Below, piece after piece: positions 37,599-46,593 of a stretch of DNA of 64,000 nucleotides. Within the stretch, counting starts at the first letter, position 1. Every line of letters starts with the position of its first letter. Made by a program: the position numbers and the translations under genes. The notes beneath the pieces are model-generated. The model saw only the letters and a list, made by a program, of their open reading frames with translations, ran no database searches and was not told where the DNA came from. Source of the DNA: a virus; the IMG/VR virus record IMGVR_UViG_3300034096_001618, positions 1 to 64,000 of that record. One strand, written 5' to 3'.

Positions 37599-40520
37599 AT
37601 GTCGAAGTCTTTTAGAGAATACTTTATTCGTAAAATTAAAAAAGAAAATCTTAGTAGATTTTTTGGTTTTCGCATTGATGAAATGGCCAAAGAACAGCAA
37701 CGTGTAAGAAAGTCTGTTCAGTTCGACAAAGATGATATTGAATTTTTGTATCAATTTCCTCATAATTTATGGTCACAAGCCATGAATAAACGCTATGATT
37801 TACTTTTTGATGAAATTGAAAAGCTTCACAAAATTAAAGATGTACGACAATTTCGTGACTTAATAAAAGCAATAGAGAATTATTTAAAAGACAGAACAAG
37901 AGAAAATGCTGAAGTCCTTAAAGACATTGAAGAACCATTTGGAATGAGAGATGATGAAATTGAAACATTAAGCAATAGCAATCCAATACAAGGCATTAGA
38001 GAATTAAGCGCCTATGAGTTAAGCGTTTTGGCAGAAAAAATTGCCAATGATCACTTTGATTCAAATAAAGAATCACTTGTAGATGTTATTAATGATCCTA
38101 AATCAGTGATCTTTACTTTTAAAAATGTCGAATATGTTGCTGGTTCTGATAAGAAAAAAGGTGGACATAGAAGTAAAGATACGATTGATATTAAAGCTAA
38201 TCCTTATTTGCTTCGTCTTTATCATAAATTAGAAAAAACTGAAGGTGAAAAGCATAATTTTCCTGAATTTTCTGGTCAGGTAGGCAAATATGGTATTGAA
38301 CTAAGAGATCCTGTCAGAAATTTAACTGGCAGTGGCCCTCATTTGACTAGAAACACACAATTCCCAACAGAAAAAAACATTAGAATTTCCATAAAAAGAT
38401 TTATGGAATTAAATGGTCATAGAATGTTTGGAAATTTCGATCCTACAGATTCGACCATAAGATGGATGAATTCAGGTTATAAAGACACTAGAACACGAGC
38501 TTTTGCTGTTAAAGAATACAAAGACAATGCAAAAGTTAATTTGTATTTACGAAGAGCACTTGAATTGGCTCCAGATGTCGATTTGAGTGAAGAAGAAGTA
38601 ACTAGTGCCTTTCAAAATGCCAATGCTTTGTCTGTTGTTAGAATATTTAACAATCTTTTCGGAAAAGATCCATTGCATAGTGCTCGTGATGTGACATCAG
38701 ACGCAATAGAAACAGAAGCAATTCGTAATCTTGTGGATGATGTGCGTAGCGGTAGGCTTGATCTTCGTGGACCACCTTCTCCAAGTCATCCTGATGGCAT
38801 TCCTGTTAAAATTCGACGTATTACTGTAAAAGGGGTAACTCGTGAAGACATTGATAATCCACCTCTTTTTCTGCCATTCAAGAAAAAAATTGTAAATGTA
38901 AATGGAGTTGATCAAGAGAAATGGATTCCTTTAGTTAATCCTGCTCATTTTTACAGAAAACTCAAAGATGGAGAAAGTGCGCCAGAAGAAATGCTTCGTG
39001 GTCATAATAAAAAATTTGTCAAATCTGATGTTTATGACCCAAGTGGGAAGTCAGTTTATAGCGATGGTGGTATTTTCTTTAATCGTAACACACCCGCACA
39101 AAGAAGACTCATTAAGGGAAGACAAGAATATACGGATGCTTATCAAAAAATAATTGAAAACCAAAGACTTGTTGGATATTCTATCGAAAAAGGCAAAGCA
39201 GTCATAAACGATGATTCTAGCCATAATATGAGAGAAGATATTTTGAGGGGTGTTTTACGTTGTGTTAATAGTCCTGACTGTGGCGGAAAAACAGATCACG
39301 AAATAGCAATAATGTTACGTCATATTCCTCTGATTTATAAATTTTGTTTTAATCTTATTTTAAACAATCTAGATAATAAATTACTTGAGAACCCAAAAAA
39401 TATTGAGAGAGAATCCTTTAAGAATGCAAGTTTACTTTCTCAAAAAAACTGGGATCAAGGGGCTGGAACCAGAAGAACAAGAGCATTTACAGATGAAACA
39501 AGGGCAGCAAGACAACAGCAGCCACTAAGACAGACTAGAACTCAAAACACAGGCACTAATACACATTTTCCTTATACTACGGATAATCTTTTGGCATTCA
39601 CCGATAGATTAAATCAAATAGAAAATAATGCAATAGAAGCAACAAGAAAAAAACAGCAAGCAAACATGAGGCGTAGTGAGACAGAATTAACAAAAGGAGA
39701 AATTTCCAATTTATTTGGAGATTTGATAAGAAGCGAATCTATGGTTTATGAAGATCTCATTATGATGTTAGCAACAATAATTAGAACTAAAAATAGAAAA
39801 GAAAAAGAAGCAAGAGAAAATGCTGAATCTATTGTAAGAAATTGGTTAGATCAAAATCTAAGCATGACTGAAATGGTTTCTGCTTTTAAGAATTTAGAAA
39901 TAGTTAAAAACTTTATGAATGCTTCAAAAGTTGCCACACCAGAAGCCACACCTATTTCAAAAAGACCAAATTTGATTATTCAAAATAAAATCGATGCGGC
40001 ATTGGCAGAACTTGATAAAGATGCTGGTCCTGAAGGCAATATGAAAAATCCAAAAATTATGGGTAAATTTACTTCAAGGTCAACAGGAGAATATAGTCCT
40101 TATGTTTCGACAATAAAATCAGATCTTGAGACAGATCCAGTTTTTTCCAATGATCCAGAAAATTTAACGATTGTATTGAATCAAGTTCAAGATGCCTTAA
40201 ATAAGAAAATAGGCATTTCAGCAACTGGTGCTGCTCCTACGGCTCCTCCTACTGCTCCTGTAACTGGTACTTCTTCTTCTCCAGATAAAATTGAAATAAT
40301 ACCAAATGCTGATTGGCGTAGTTTATTTTCTGATGTAAATCCAAAAAATTACTATAATATTGTGTTCTCCAATAATTTTAAAACTGGGGCAACAAACAAT
40401 ATTATTTTAAATGTAAAATCTAGAATTCAAAAAATGCGCCCAGAATTTAACGAAGAACAATATAAAAAAATGATGGATGAAATTTCTAAAATTCAAGAAG
40501 AAAGAAGAAAAGAGGAATAG
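37599..40520 (+). CDS. Giant helical protein with capsid-targeting-like N-terminus (973 residues)
   Basis: A 973-residue, highly charged, mostly helical protein starting MSKSFREYFIRKIKKENL, a leader-like N-terminus. It has no recognised enzymatic motif. Identifiable parts: LKDIEEPFGMRDDEIETLS (about 107), a basic beta region ending PVRNLTGSGPHL, GKSVYSDGGIFFNRN, a Gln/Arg-rich helical span, and an Ala/Pro-linked C-terminal domain (about 885-970). It lies between gp13 and gp14, where T4 has no such gene. Size, leader and charge suit a head-internal or ejected protein. AGAGG site upstream; followed by a small gene after 1 base. Confidence 0.8.
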   Translation: MSKSFREYFIRKIKKENLSRFFGFRIDEMAKEQQRVRKSVQFDKDDIEFLYQFPHNLWSQAMNKRYDLLFDEIEKLHKIKDVRQFRDLIKAIENYLKDRTRENAEVLKDIEEPFGMRDDEIETLSNSNPIQGIRELSAYELSVLAEKIANDHFDSNKESLVDVINDPKSVIFTFKNVEYVAGSDKKKGGHRSKDTIDIKANPYLLRLYHKLEKTEGEKHNFPEFSGQVGKYGIELRDPVRNLTGSGPHLTRNTQFPTEKNIRISIKRFMELNGHRMFGNFDPTDSTIRWMNSGYKDTRTRAFAVKEYKDNAKVNLYLRRALELAPDVDLSEEEVTSAFQNANALSVVRIFNNLFGKDPLHSARDVTSDAIETEAIRNLVDDVRSGRLDLRGPPSPSHPDGIPVKIRRITVKGVTREDIDNPPLFLPFKKKIVNVNGVDQEKWIPLVNPAHFYRKLKDGESAPEEMLRGHNKKFVKSDVYDPSGKSVYSDGGIFFNRNTPAQRRLIKGRQEYTDAYQKIIENQRLVGYSIEKGKAVINDDSSHNMREDILRGVLRCVNSPDCGGKTDHEIAIMLRHIPLIYKFCFNLILNNLDNKLLENPKNIERESFKNASLLSQKNWDQGAGTRRTRAFTDETRAARQQQPLRQTRTQNTGTNTHFPYTTDNLLAFTDRLNQIENNAIEATRKKQQANMRRSETELTKGEISNLFGDLIRSESMVYEDLIMMLATIIRTKNRKEKEARENAESIVRNWLDQNLSMTEMVSAFKNLEIVKNFMNASKVATPEATPISKRPNLIIQNKIDAALAELDKDAGPEGNMKNPKIMGKFTSRSTGEYSPYVSTIKSDLETDPVFSNDPENLTIVLNQVQDALNKKIGISATGAAPTAPPTAPVTGTSSSPDKIEIIPNADWRSLFSDVNPKNYYNIVFSNNFKTGATNNIILNVKSRIQKMRPEFNEEQYKKMMDEISKIQEERRKEE

Positions 40521-40521
40521 A

Positions 40522-40800
40522 ATGTCAAGTTGGATGGATATGTTGGTTAATCCAAAAAATAATCATATTAAAAAAGCAATGTTTCAAGTTCTCAAAGAGA
40601 GATATGCTGAAAATGAAAATATAATTGAAAGAATTGGAGCATCTCTCGTTACGGATGGAGATTCCAAGGCATTTTTCAAATTAGTTGCCGATCTTTATGA
40701 GATGGGTTATTTAAAATCAGTTAATGATCATCGTGAGCAACTTGTTAAATTAGGTTTCATTGCTACTGTTGTTCCTGAAAATAAATCAAACATCGAATGA
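40522..40800 (+). CDS. Small helical protein
   Basis: A 92-residue protein starting MSSWMDMLVNPKNNHI; the start is set by AGAGGA just upstream, overlapping the previous stop. Predicted helical (FFKLVADLYEMGYLKSVND). It may be coupled to the giant protein gene and could be its partner or chaperone. It overlaps the convergent gene by 15 bases. Family not recognised. Confidence 0.7.
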   Translation: MSSWMDMLVNPKNNHIKKAMFQVLKERYAENENIIERIGASLVTDGDSKAFFKLVADLYEMGYLKSVNDHREQLVKLGFIATVVPENKSNIE

Positions 40801-41385
40801 TGGTTGGAAATCTGAGGTAATTGAGTATAAAATCCAACCATTGGCTTTTTTTTCTTTATTTTTAATTCTCCACCATCTTTTAGTATTAATTTTGGGGAAA
40901 ATAACTGATCCAATTGTAATTGTGTCTGTGTCCGTCCATATTTCGCAAGATAGATCATCTTGTTTTAACATAACAGCTTCAAAGCTTGTAGGTGACCCAT
41001 ATTGAATAGTTTGATAGCTATCTCCATACAAATCATCGGTTTTTATTTTGATCGTTGCTGGCAAGCAATGAACGAATATTTTGTTTATTTCTGACTTTTT
41101 CTCTTCTTCTTTTTTTGTATCAGTTTGAACTACAGTTTTTTGTTCAAATATGTTTTCTGTTATTTTTTCTAATTCTGGTTTTGTTTGCTTTAATTCTTCT
41201 ATGAAGCTACTTTCCACTTGATTTTCTTCGATTGCATTTGAATCATTTTCATCAACAAATACTTCAACTTTCCATTTCATGTTATGGAGTAAATATTTTT
41301 CATTTGCCCACAAACTTTGGTGCTTCATAATTGGGTTTGGTTTTGCGAGAGTGTATGTACTCCCGTCCTTGTTTTTAAGAGCCAT
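40786..41385 (-). CDS. Conserved virion-associated protein with MAL-x-N-x-DG start
   Basis: A 199-residue protein starting MALKNKDGSTYTLAKPNPIMKHQSLW, a start that resembles the gp14-like protein (MALSNLDGTPYQL). After an acidic linker (residues 50-105) comes a domain with VHCLPATIKIKTDDLYGDSY, then YGSPTSFEAVML and FPKINTKRWWRIKN. I recall this domain from T4-like phages as a structural protein of unknown position. Probably part of the neck or tail. Confidence 0.7.
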   Translation of the reverse strand: MALKNKDGSTYTLAKPNPIMKHQSLWANEKYLLHNMKWKVEVFVDENDSNAIEENQVESSFIEELKQTKPELEKITENIFEQKTVVQTDTKKEEEKKSEINKIFVHCLPATIKIKTDDLYGDSYQTIQYGSPTSFEAVMLKQDDLSCEIWTDTDTITIGSVIFPKINTKRWWRIKNKEKKANGWILYSITSDFQPSFDV

Positions 41386-41428
41386 AAATTATAGTAGTGA
41401 AAAAACAATTCTATTTTTAAGAAATTAC

Positions 41429-41438
41429 TCTATATACA
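41429..41438 (+). promoter_or_regulatory. TATATA late-promoter-like element
   Basis: TCTATATACA, 23 bases before the start of the virion protein at 41461, fits the recurring element. Confidence 0.4.
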
Positions 41439-41460
41439 TCGGACGCAAAATGAGGTTTTT

Positions 41461-41889
41461 ATGGCTTTAGTAGTTCCGAATAATAGTGATGTGTTGATGT
41501 TGAAATATATTGTCAACCAACTTGCTCAGGATGGTGGTTCTGGCCCCGCTGGGGGAGAACGTATTTTGCGTTTATATACCAATAATTTAGTCCCGTCAAA
41601 AACAACAATCATATCTAATATAACTGAAACGACCATTTCTGGTTACACAGCAATTACACTTGCTGGTACTAGCTGGACAGTTTCCACTTCAACAGCGGGA
41701 ACTAATTCAGCCGTTTATAGCGAGCAGACTTTCAACTTCTCTACAGCAGTTACAATTTATGGTTACTATGTTACTACAACAGAAATGTCACCTAGTTTAT
41801 TGTGGGTGGAAAGATTTTCCTCGGCTCCGTTCATTTTACCCTCCGGTGGTGGCGAGATCGCAATAATCCCACGACTTACTCTTGATTAA
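41461..41889 (+). CDS. Small virion structural protein, beta-rich
   Basis: A 142-residue protein starting MALVVPNNSDVLML. The pattern LRLYTNNLVPSKTTIISNIT and ETTISGYTAITLAGTSWTV followed by beta strands and FILPSGGGEIAIIPRL is typical of small phage tail or head fibre-like structural proteins, from memory. GAGG site upstream and a strong terminator downstream; it appears to be a single-gene late unit. Confidence 0.75.
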   Translation: MALVVPNNSDVLMLKYIVNQLAQDGGSGPAGGERILRLYTNNLVPSKTTIISNITETTISGYTAITLAGTSWTVSTSTAGTNSAVYSEQTFNFSTAVTIYGYYVTTTEMSPSLLWVERFSSAPFILPSGGGEIAIIPRLTLD

Positions 41890-41911
41890 AAATTTATAAA
41901 TTAATTTAATG

Positions 41912-41947
41912 GGCTTCGATTTGCAATGAATCGAAGCCTATTTTTTT
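41912..41947 (+). terminator. Strong rho-independent terminator
   Basis: GGCTTCGATT (41912-41921) and AATCGAAGCC (41929-41938) form a perfect 10-bp stem with a 7-base loop and a run of T. Confidence 0.95.
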
Positions 41948-42004
41948 AAAAATATAATTTAAAAATAAAACTTATTTAGTAAATAAATATTAGAGGTAAT
42001 AAAA

Positions 42005-44908
42005 ATGGTTGTTCTAAGTTTTAAGAATTTTTTTGAATATTCAAATAAAAAAAATCACGAATTAAATGTCGTAAGATTCATGGAATCAATCTTAGGTTCA
42101 GATTCAAAAGAATTTAAAAAGATATTAAGCAAGGAAGCATTTGAAGACTTAAGAAGAAAATTTGGACCAAATTTTTTAACTCATATTAGAAAAATGCAAA
42201 AAGAATTCGGCGACAAAGACTGGCGAGATACAATTAAAAGGCTATATTTCGACAATAAAGACTGGCGAGATACAATTAAAAAGCTATATTCTCCAAAAAA
42301 AGTTGGCATAAGAACTCCATATTTAACACCATCAGAAAAAGATAGTTCTATGAAATCACAATGGCAATATGGCCATGATGATGATGATACACTTATGCCA
42401 AAATATGTTGGCCCATTCAGTGCAGATAAGGGCAAAGATAGTGCAGATGAAGACGAAATTGAAAATGAAATTGAAGATGAAATTGAAGATGAAATTGAAG
42501 ATGAAATTGAAGATGAAGATGAAACACCATCATCTCAATCTAAAGAGGAATCTCCAGAAGACACTCGTGGTTTTGCTGGACAAATAGGTGGAATGAATTC
42601 TGTTGACAGAGCAACTATTGCTAGAATGAAAAAATATTTTAATGATGACTTTGGAATTACCAGTGATCATATTGATATAGTTGACGAAATTATTACAACC
42701 ATCAAAAGCGTTAGAAAAAACAATGGCCTTCAGCAAAAAATTCCTTTAGATGAGCTTTTTGTTGACACTTTATATAAAATGCATGTTGTTGGTAATGGAG
42801 CTTTCAATAAAGAAAGTGATTATTACAAAAGAATCATTAGCCTACGAGGAACTGATGGTAAAATTTCTTCTGATAACATGAAAGAAGTAAAATATATTGT
42901 CAAATCATCCGCTGAAAGTGCTGCTATAGATTCAATAAGAGATAACAAAAGAGCCACTGGAAAAGCAGTTTCTGGCGACCAAAAAAAAGGCGAAGACGAA
43001 GGAGAGCTAAGCATATTTGACTTAGAAGGCAAGAAAAGAGATTACAGCAAGGCTAGAAAATCAGATCTTGTCGGAGCAAAAGACCGACTTGGACCAGTAG
43101 AGCCTAATATAGATTTGTATAGCCTTGTATCACAATACTTAAGAACTAAAAATGATAATGATCTCAAAAATGCTAGAATCCATTTAAGACAAGAAATACA
43201 AAACGCAAGAAGAAATGGTAAAAGATTAGCAAATGAAGAAAGTTGGGTAGAAATTATTAATCAATTAATTTCTATGAAATTTTCTTTACTTGTAAAAAAA
43301 TATATAGAAAAAAGTCCCAAACAATATAAAGATTTTTTAAATCTTGAATCAGAATTTAAAAAAGAACATGAAGAAATTTATATCGGGGGGCCAGCAGCTG
43401 CACCAGAAAAAATTGGCAAGATACTTTCCAAAATAGATAAAGGTGCCATTTTAAAGCCAAAAGAAGAACATGGATATCTACGAAACAAAAAACAATGGGA
43501 AAGTATTATAAATACATTACCAATGAAAGACGAGGAAGACAAAGAAAAAGTCAAAGAAATTCTTGATAAATTGTCTCCTCAAAGCGAACAAGATATTGAA
43601 AAATCTTTAAAAGATATTTCTCTGTTAAGACCAATTTCGTATATGAGCAATAAAGAATCAAAAATTACAAAAGAATTTATTGATAAAGTTGTTAATGAGT
43701 TAGAAATAGAAGCTGAAGCTACAACAAAGAAGGTTCCAAAAACAGCACTTTTAAGAGCAGCAGAAATAGCTAGTTTGGTATTAGACACAAACACTAAATA
43801 TAATGCGGAAAAAATTGTTCAACATTTCAAAAAACAAGGCGAAGGAAAATACGCCAGTAGAGAACCTGTGGACATAACTCCTCTTACTGCCAATAATTAC
43901 ATAAAAAAGATTTATGATATAGTTGAAGAAACGCCATTTGAAATTCGTTCTGGATTTCCACCACCAAATTATGCGGGACGTGAAGGACAAGGTCGTAGAA
44001 CTAAAAAGACTGATCCTGTATACCCCAACGCTCCATTTGAGTTGTCACTTAAAAATTATATCAAAAAACGAAAAGATATGGCGCAATCAGACAGTGAATA
44101 TGTAAAAAATGAAATAAAAAATACTATTGATAAAATCAAAAAACTTGAAGCAGAAGACGAAGCTTTAGTTAAAGCAAATGGAAAAAGAAAGTATGTTGTT
44201 TCAGATGGTAAAAATAGTACAGAAGTGACAATATCAGATGCAGAGGGATATCTTGGCGATCTAAGTCAATATACTTTACTGGAGCCTCTTAGAAGTCTAA
44301 AACTAAGACTTTTCAATCTACAAAGGCATCCTTCAGTTTCTATAGACGATGATGATTTTTTCAATTCTCGTCATGCAGCGGCAATTGCTCCAGAAACTTC
44401 ACCTGAAGAACTAAAAAAAATCTATCCAGTTCGTGAGCCACAAACTAGAACTAACATTCCTTTAGGTGATATTAAACAAAGAAATGAACCTATAAAAGCG
44501 CCAACAGATTATTCATCAATTCACCCAATTTATAGACAAAGACCTGATCAGGCCTCTTTACGAAAGGCCGCAATGAATAAATATCTTTCTGGAGACGTGG
44601 ACATTGATAAATATCTTTCTGGAGATGTGGGTACTCCTCCTCCTTCTTCAGGTCGAAGAAAACTTTTCCCTCAATTAACTTTCCCGAGCAAAGATGATTT
44701 AGAAAACTTTAAAAAGAATAGAAATGTTCCACCAAAATCAGACAATTTTGACATAGGTGATGATGCTCATGTGGCACGAACATTACGGGATCTTCCTATA
44801 TTTCCGACCTCGAAGACTAAATCACCTCCTATACCAGAACAATTTACAAGTCAAAGATTGCGAGGTTGGATTAGTTTGTCTGAGCATTTAAGCAGGATAT
44901 ATCGTTAA
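42005..44908 (+). CDS. Giant helical protein with capsid-targeting-like N-terminus (967 residues)
   Basis: A 967-residue, highly charged, helical protein starting MVVLSFKNFFEYSNKK, with F-M-E at residues 25-27 and F-F-E at 9-11 as imperfect protease sites. It contains a duplicated 12-residue unit (KDWRDTIKRLY/KDWRDTIKKLY, about residue 75-100), an acidic EIED repeat (about 155-175), and a C-terminal duplicated NKYLSGDVD/DKYLSGDVG. A region near 285-325 (YIVKSSAESAAIDSIRDNKR) loosely recalls sigma region 2 but this is weak. Size, charge and position match the giant protein at 37599; the two are probably functional partners in the head. Confidence 0.75.
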   Translation: MVVLSFKNFFEYSNKKNHELNVVRFMESILGSDSKEFKKILSKEAFEDLRRKFGPNFLTHIRKMQKEFGDKDWRDTIKRLYFDNKDWRDTIKKLYSPKKVGIRTPYLTPSEKDSSMKSQWQYGHDDDDTLMPKYVGPFSADKGKDSADEDEIENEIEDEIEDEIEDEIEDEDETPSSQSKEESPEDTRGFAGQIGGMNSVDRATIARMKKYFNDDFGITSDHIDIVDEIITTIKSVRKNNGLQQKIPLDELFVDTLYKMHVVGNGAFNKESDYYKRIISLRGTDGKISSDNMKEVKYIVKSSAESAAIDSIRDNKRATGKAVSGDQKKGEDEGELSIFDLEGKKRDYSKARKSDLVGAKDRLGPVEPNIDLYSLVSQYLRTKNDNDLKNARIHLRQEIQNARRNGKRLANEESWVEIINQLISMKFSLLVKKYIEKSPKQYKDFLNLESEFKKEHEEIYIGGPAAAPEKIGKILSKIDKGAILKPKEEHGYLRNKKQWESIINTLPMKDEEDKEKVKEILDKLSPQSEQDIEKSLKDISLLRPISYMSNKESKITKEFIDKVVNELEIEAEATTKKVPKTALLRAAEIASLVLDTNTKYNAEKIVQHFKKQGEGKYASREPVDITPLTANNYIKKIYDIVEETPFEIRSGFPPPNYAGREGQGRRTKKTDPVYPNAPFELSLKNYIKKRKDMAQSDSEYVKNEIKNTIDKIKKLEAEDEALVKANGKRKYVVSDGKNSTEVTISDAEGYLGDLSQYTLLEPLRSLKLRLFNLQRHPSVSIDDDDFFNSRHAAAIAPETSPEELKKIYPVREPQTRTNIPLGDIKQRNEPIKAPTDYSSIHPIYRQRPDQASLRKAAMNKYLSGDVDIDKYLSGDVGTPPPSSGRRKLFPQLTFPSKDDLENFKKNRNVPPKSDNFDIGDDAHVARTLRDLPIFPTSKTKSPPIPEQFTSQRLRGWISLSEHLSRIYR
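42216..42293 (+). repeat. Tandem 39-bp duplication in the giant protein gene
   Basis: A unit encoding KDWRDTIK[RK]LY is duplicated (copies begin near 42216 and 42255), with high nucleotide identity, so the duplication is recent. Confidence 0.7.
42455..42520 (+). repeat. Tandem 12-bp repeat GATGAAATTGAA
   Basis: About five nearly identical 12-base units encode EIED repeats in the acidic linker of the giant protein; slippage-prone. Confidence 0.85.
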
Positions 44909-44931
44909 TTTATTGTAGGAAGGGAGGGATC

Positions 44932-45474
44932 TTGGCTTTATCTAATTTGGATGGAACTCCATATCAATTAAGAGGTAGTACTCAAATGTTCGATCCATTG
45001 GATCGAACACACGACCTTTTTAATTTGTGGGATCAGGAAGCGATCAAGAGAGGTGGATCTCCGATTTATTATTATGAAGTAATTATTACTAAAGATATGA
45101 TTGACCCAATTTATTTGGAAGCGAGAAATAAATTATTTTCAAATAATCCTGTTGAGTTGTGGTGTACTTATGAGCCTATACCTTCACAGAACTTATTGAA
45201 TCAGTTTGGAATTGATGCTCCAGATGAAATGAAGTTTGAACTTAATTATCGTGCTGTTTTGCAAAATGTAGGACATCCTCCTAAAATTGGTTCGAGATTG
45301 TTTACTCCACATCTTAGAGAAAACTGGGTTGTTATTCAAAGAAACTTAGGTGAATTCAAGATGTGGGGAGCTTTGAGATTGGAATTAATTTGTCAGAGAT
45401 TCCAAGAAGATGTTGTTACTGGAGAAGGTAAGGTTACAGAAAAACAACCTGATATTAAAATTAAAATTGTTTAA
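44932..45474 (+). CDS. 14: T4 gp14-like neck protein
   Basis: A 180-residue protein corresponding to T4 gp14 (256 residues): IYYYEVIITKDMIDPIY (T4: CYYVPREYVSPDLIF), FGIDAPDEMKFELNY (T4: FGMQVQDEVTLSIN), PPKIGSRLFTP (T4: PKEGDLIYFP), and a C-terminal GALRLELICQRFQED matching the T4 RKITAGKFIYSGEEI region. gp14 joins gp13 to close the head after packaging. Shorter than T4. It starts with TTG after a strong GGAGGG site, an unusual start that may lower expression. Begins the rightward tail operon. Confidence 0.8.
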   Translation: MALSNLDGTPYQLRGSTQMFDPLDRTHDLFNLWDQEAIKRGGSPIYYYEVIITKDMIDPIYLEARNKLFSNNPVELWCTYEPIPSQNLLNQFGIDAPDEMKFELNYRAVLQNVGHPPKIGSRLFTPHLRENWVVIQRNLGEFKMWGALRLELICQRFQEDVVTGEGKVTEKQPDIKIKIV

Positions 45475-45483
45475 GGAAATATT

Positions 45484-46128
45484 ATGAAGTCTTTCTATGA
45501 GTTTTATCTTCATATTCAAAGAGAAGCAGCGACAACAACAACCAGTTATTCTTCCTCTATCGTCACAGGAAATCCAACAAATAATCCAGATATGCAAAGA
45601 AAACTTGATATTATGAAAAGAATGGAAGACCCGAATTGGGACCCTAATAAGGAAGCACAAAGAAAAGCACCAGCAGCACAAGCACAAAGACAAGCACCAA
45701 CAACACCAACAGCGCCAGCAAAAACAGCACCAACGGGAATGGATGTTCAAAAAACATTATCTGCAAAAACAGATCAAGAATTTTGGAATGCATTGGGACC
45801 AAAAATGCAAAAATCGATAGTTGATTATACTAAGTCTGGTAGATCACAAGAAATAGAAAAAAAATGGACTGATAATTATAAAAATTATCCCAATGCAGTC
45901 GTAGTATTAAAGCGAATGTTTGCATCAGTAGCAAGAAAATATGCCCCAAACAATGCAACGAATGCAAATAATGCTTCCTCGCAACAAAAAGCACAACAAC
46001 AAGCAGCGCCACAACAACAAGCAGCGCCACAACAACAAGCAGTGCCACAACAAGCAACACCGACCAATCAAAGAAATTCATTCTTAAATCGAGCAGCGAA
46101 TATGATTGGATTAGGCAGAAAAAAATAA
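45484..46128 (+). CDS. Ala/Gln/Pro-rich protein with capsid-targeting-like N-terminus, paralogue 1
   Basis: A 214-residue protein starting MKSFYEFYLHIQREAAT, near-identical at its start to the next gene (MKSFYEFYLQIQREAAT). The I-Q-R-E-A segment is the likely processing site. The rest has a central helical domain (DQEFWNALGPKMQKSIVDY; about residues 85-150) between Ala/Gln/Pro linkers (QQQAAPQQQAAPQQ), ending in a basic tail. AAGGAA site 6 bases upstream. Probably packaged; inserted between gp14 and gp15. Confidence 0.75.
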   Translation: MKSFYEFYLHIQREAATTTTSYSSSIVTGNPTNNPDMQRKLDIMKRMEDPNWDPNKEAQRKAPAAQAQRQAPTTPTAPAKTAPTGMDVQKTLSAKTDQEFWNALGPKMQKSIVDYTKSGRSQEIEKKWTDNYKNYPNAVVVLKRMFASVARKYAPNNATNANNASSQQKAQQQAAPQQQAAPQQQAVPQQATPTNQRNSFLNRAANMIGLGRKK

Positions 46129-46214
46129 AAATTACATCAATAAATCATAATTATTAGATATGGTCAATAAGTATATGGTCAAAAACATTGGAATTGAATT
46201 TAAAGAGGTGATAT

Positions 46215-46550
46215 ATGAAATCTTTCTATGAGTTTTATCTTCAGATTCAAAGAGAAGCGGCAACGGCCCCTGCTGCCCCTGCTGCTGCTGGTGCTGCTCC
46301 TGCGGCTGCTCCTGCTGCTGGTGCCGCTCCTGCTGCTGGTGCTGCCCCTGCTGCTGGTGCGGCTCCTGCGGCTCCTGCTGCTGCTGGCACAGCGAAGCCT
46401 GTTCCTCCACAAGACCCGGGAGTTGCTGCTTTCATAACTGCTGTTGGCAAAAACACAAAGGTTTATCAGGATGCATTGTCCCAAATTAAAGATCCTAAGT
46501 TGAAGCCAGCGGCAGATGCGATATCTGCTCTTCTTAATCCTCCAAAATAA
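46215..46550 (+). CDS. Ala/Pro-rich protein with capsid-targeting-like N-terminus, paralogue 2
   Basis: A 111-residue protein whose first 17 residues are almost those of the preceding gene, followed by a long Ala/Pro-only linker (residues 18-60) and a helical C-terminus (VAAFITAVGKNTKVYQDALS). AGAGGTGAT ribosome site. The Ala/Pro tract is coded by GCTGCTCCT-type repeats that are prone to slippage. Possibly a small head-internal or spacer protein. Confidence 0.75.
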   Translation: MKSFYEFYLQIQREAATAPAAPAAAGAAPAAAPAAGAAPAAGAAPAAGAAPAAPAAAGTAKPVPPQDPGVAAFITAVGKNTKVYQDALSQIKDPKLKPAADAISALLNPPK

Positions 46551-46593
46551 AATTTTGTCTTTTGAATAAATTTGGCTTATGAATTTTTGAGAA

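Noticed and set aside
45830-46484. Several Cys- or Ser-rich antisense frames opposite the Ala/Pro/Gln proteins
   Set aside because: Produced by GC-rich codon repeats in real genes; no independent support.
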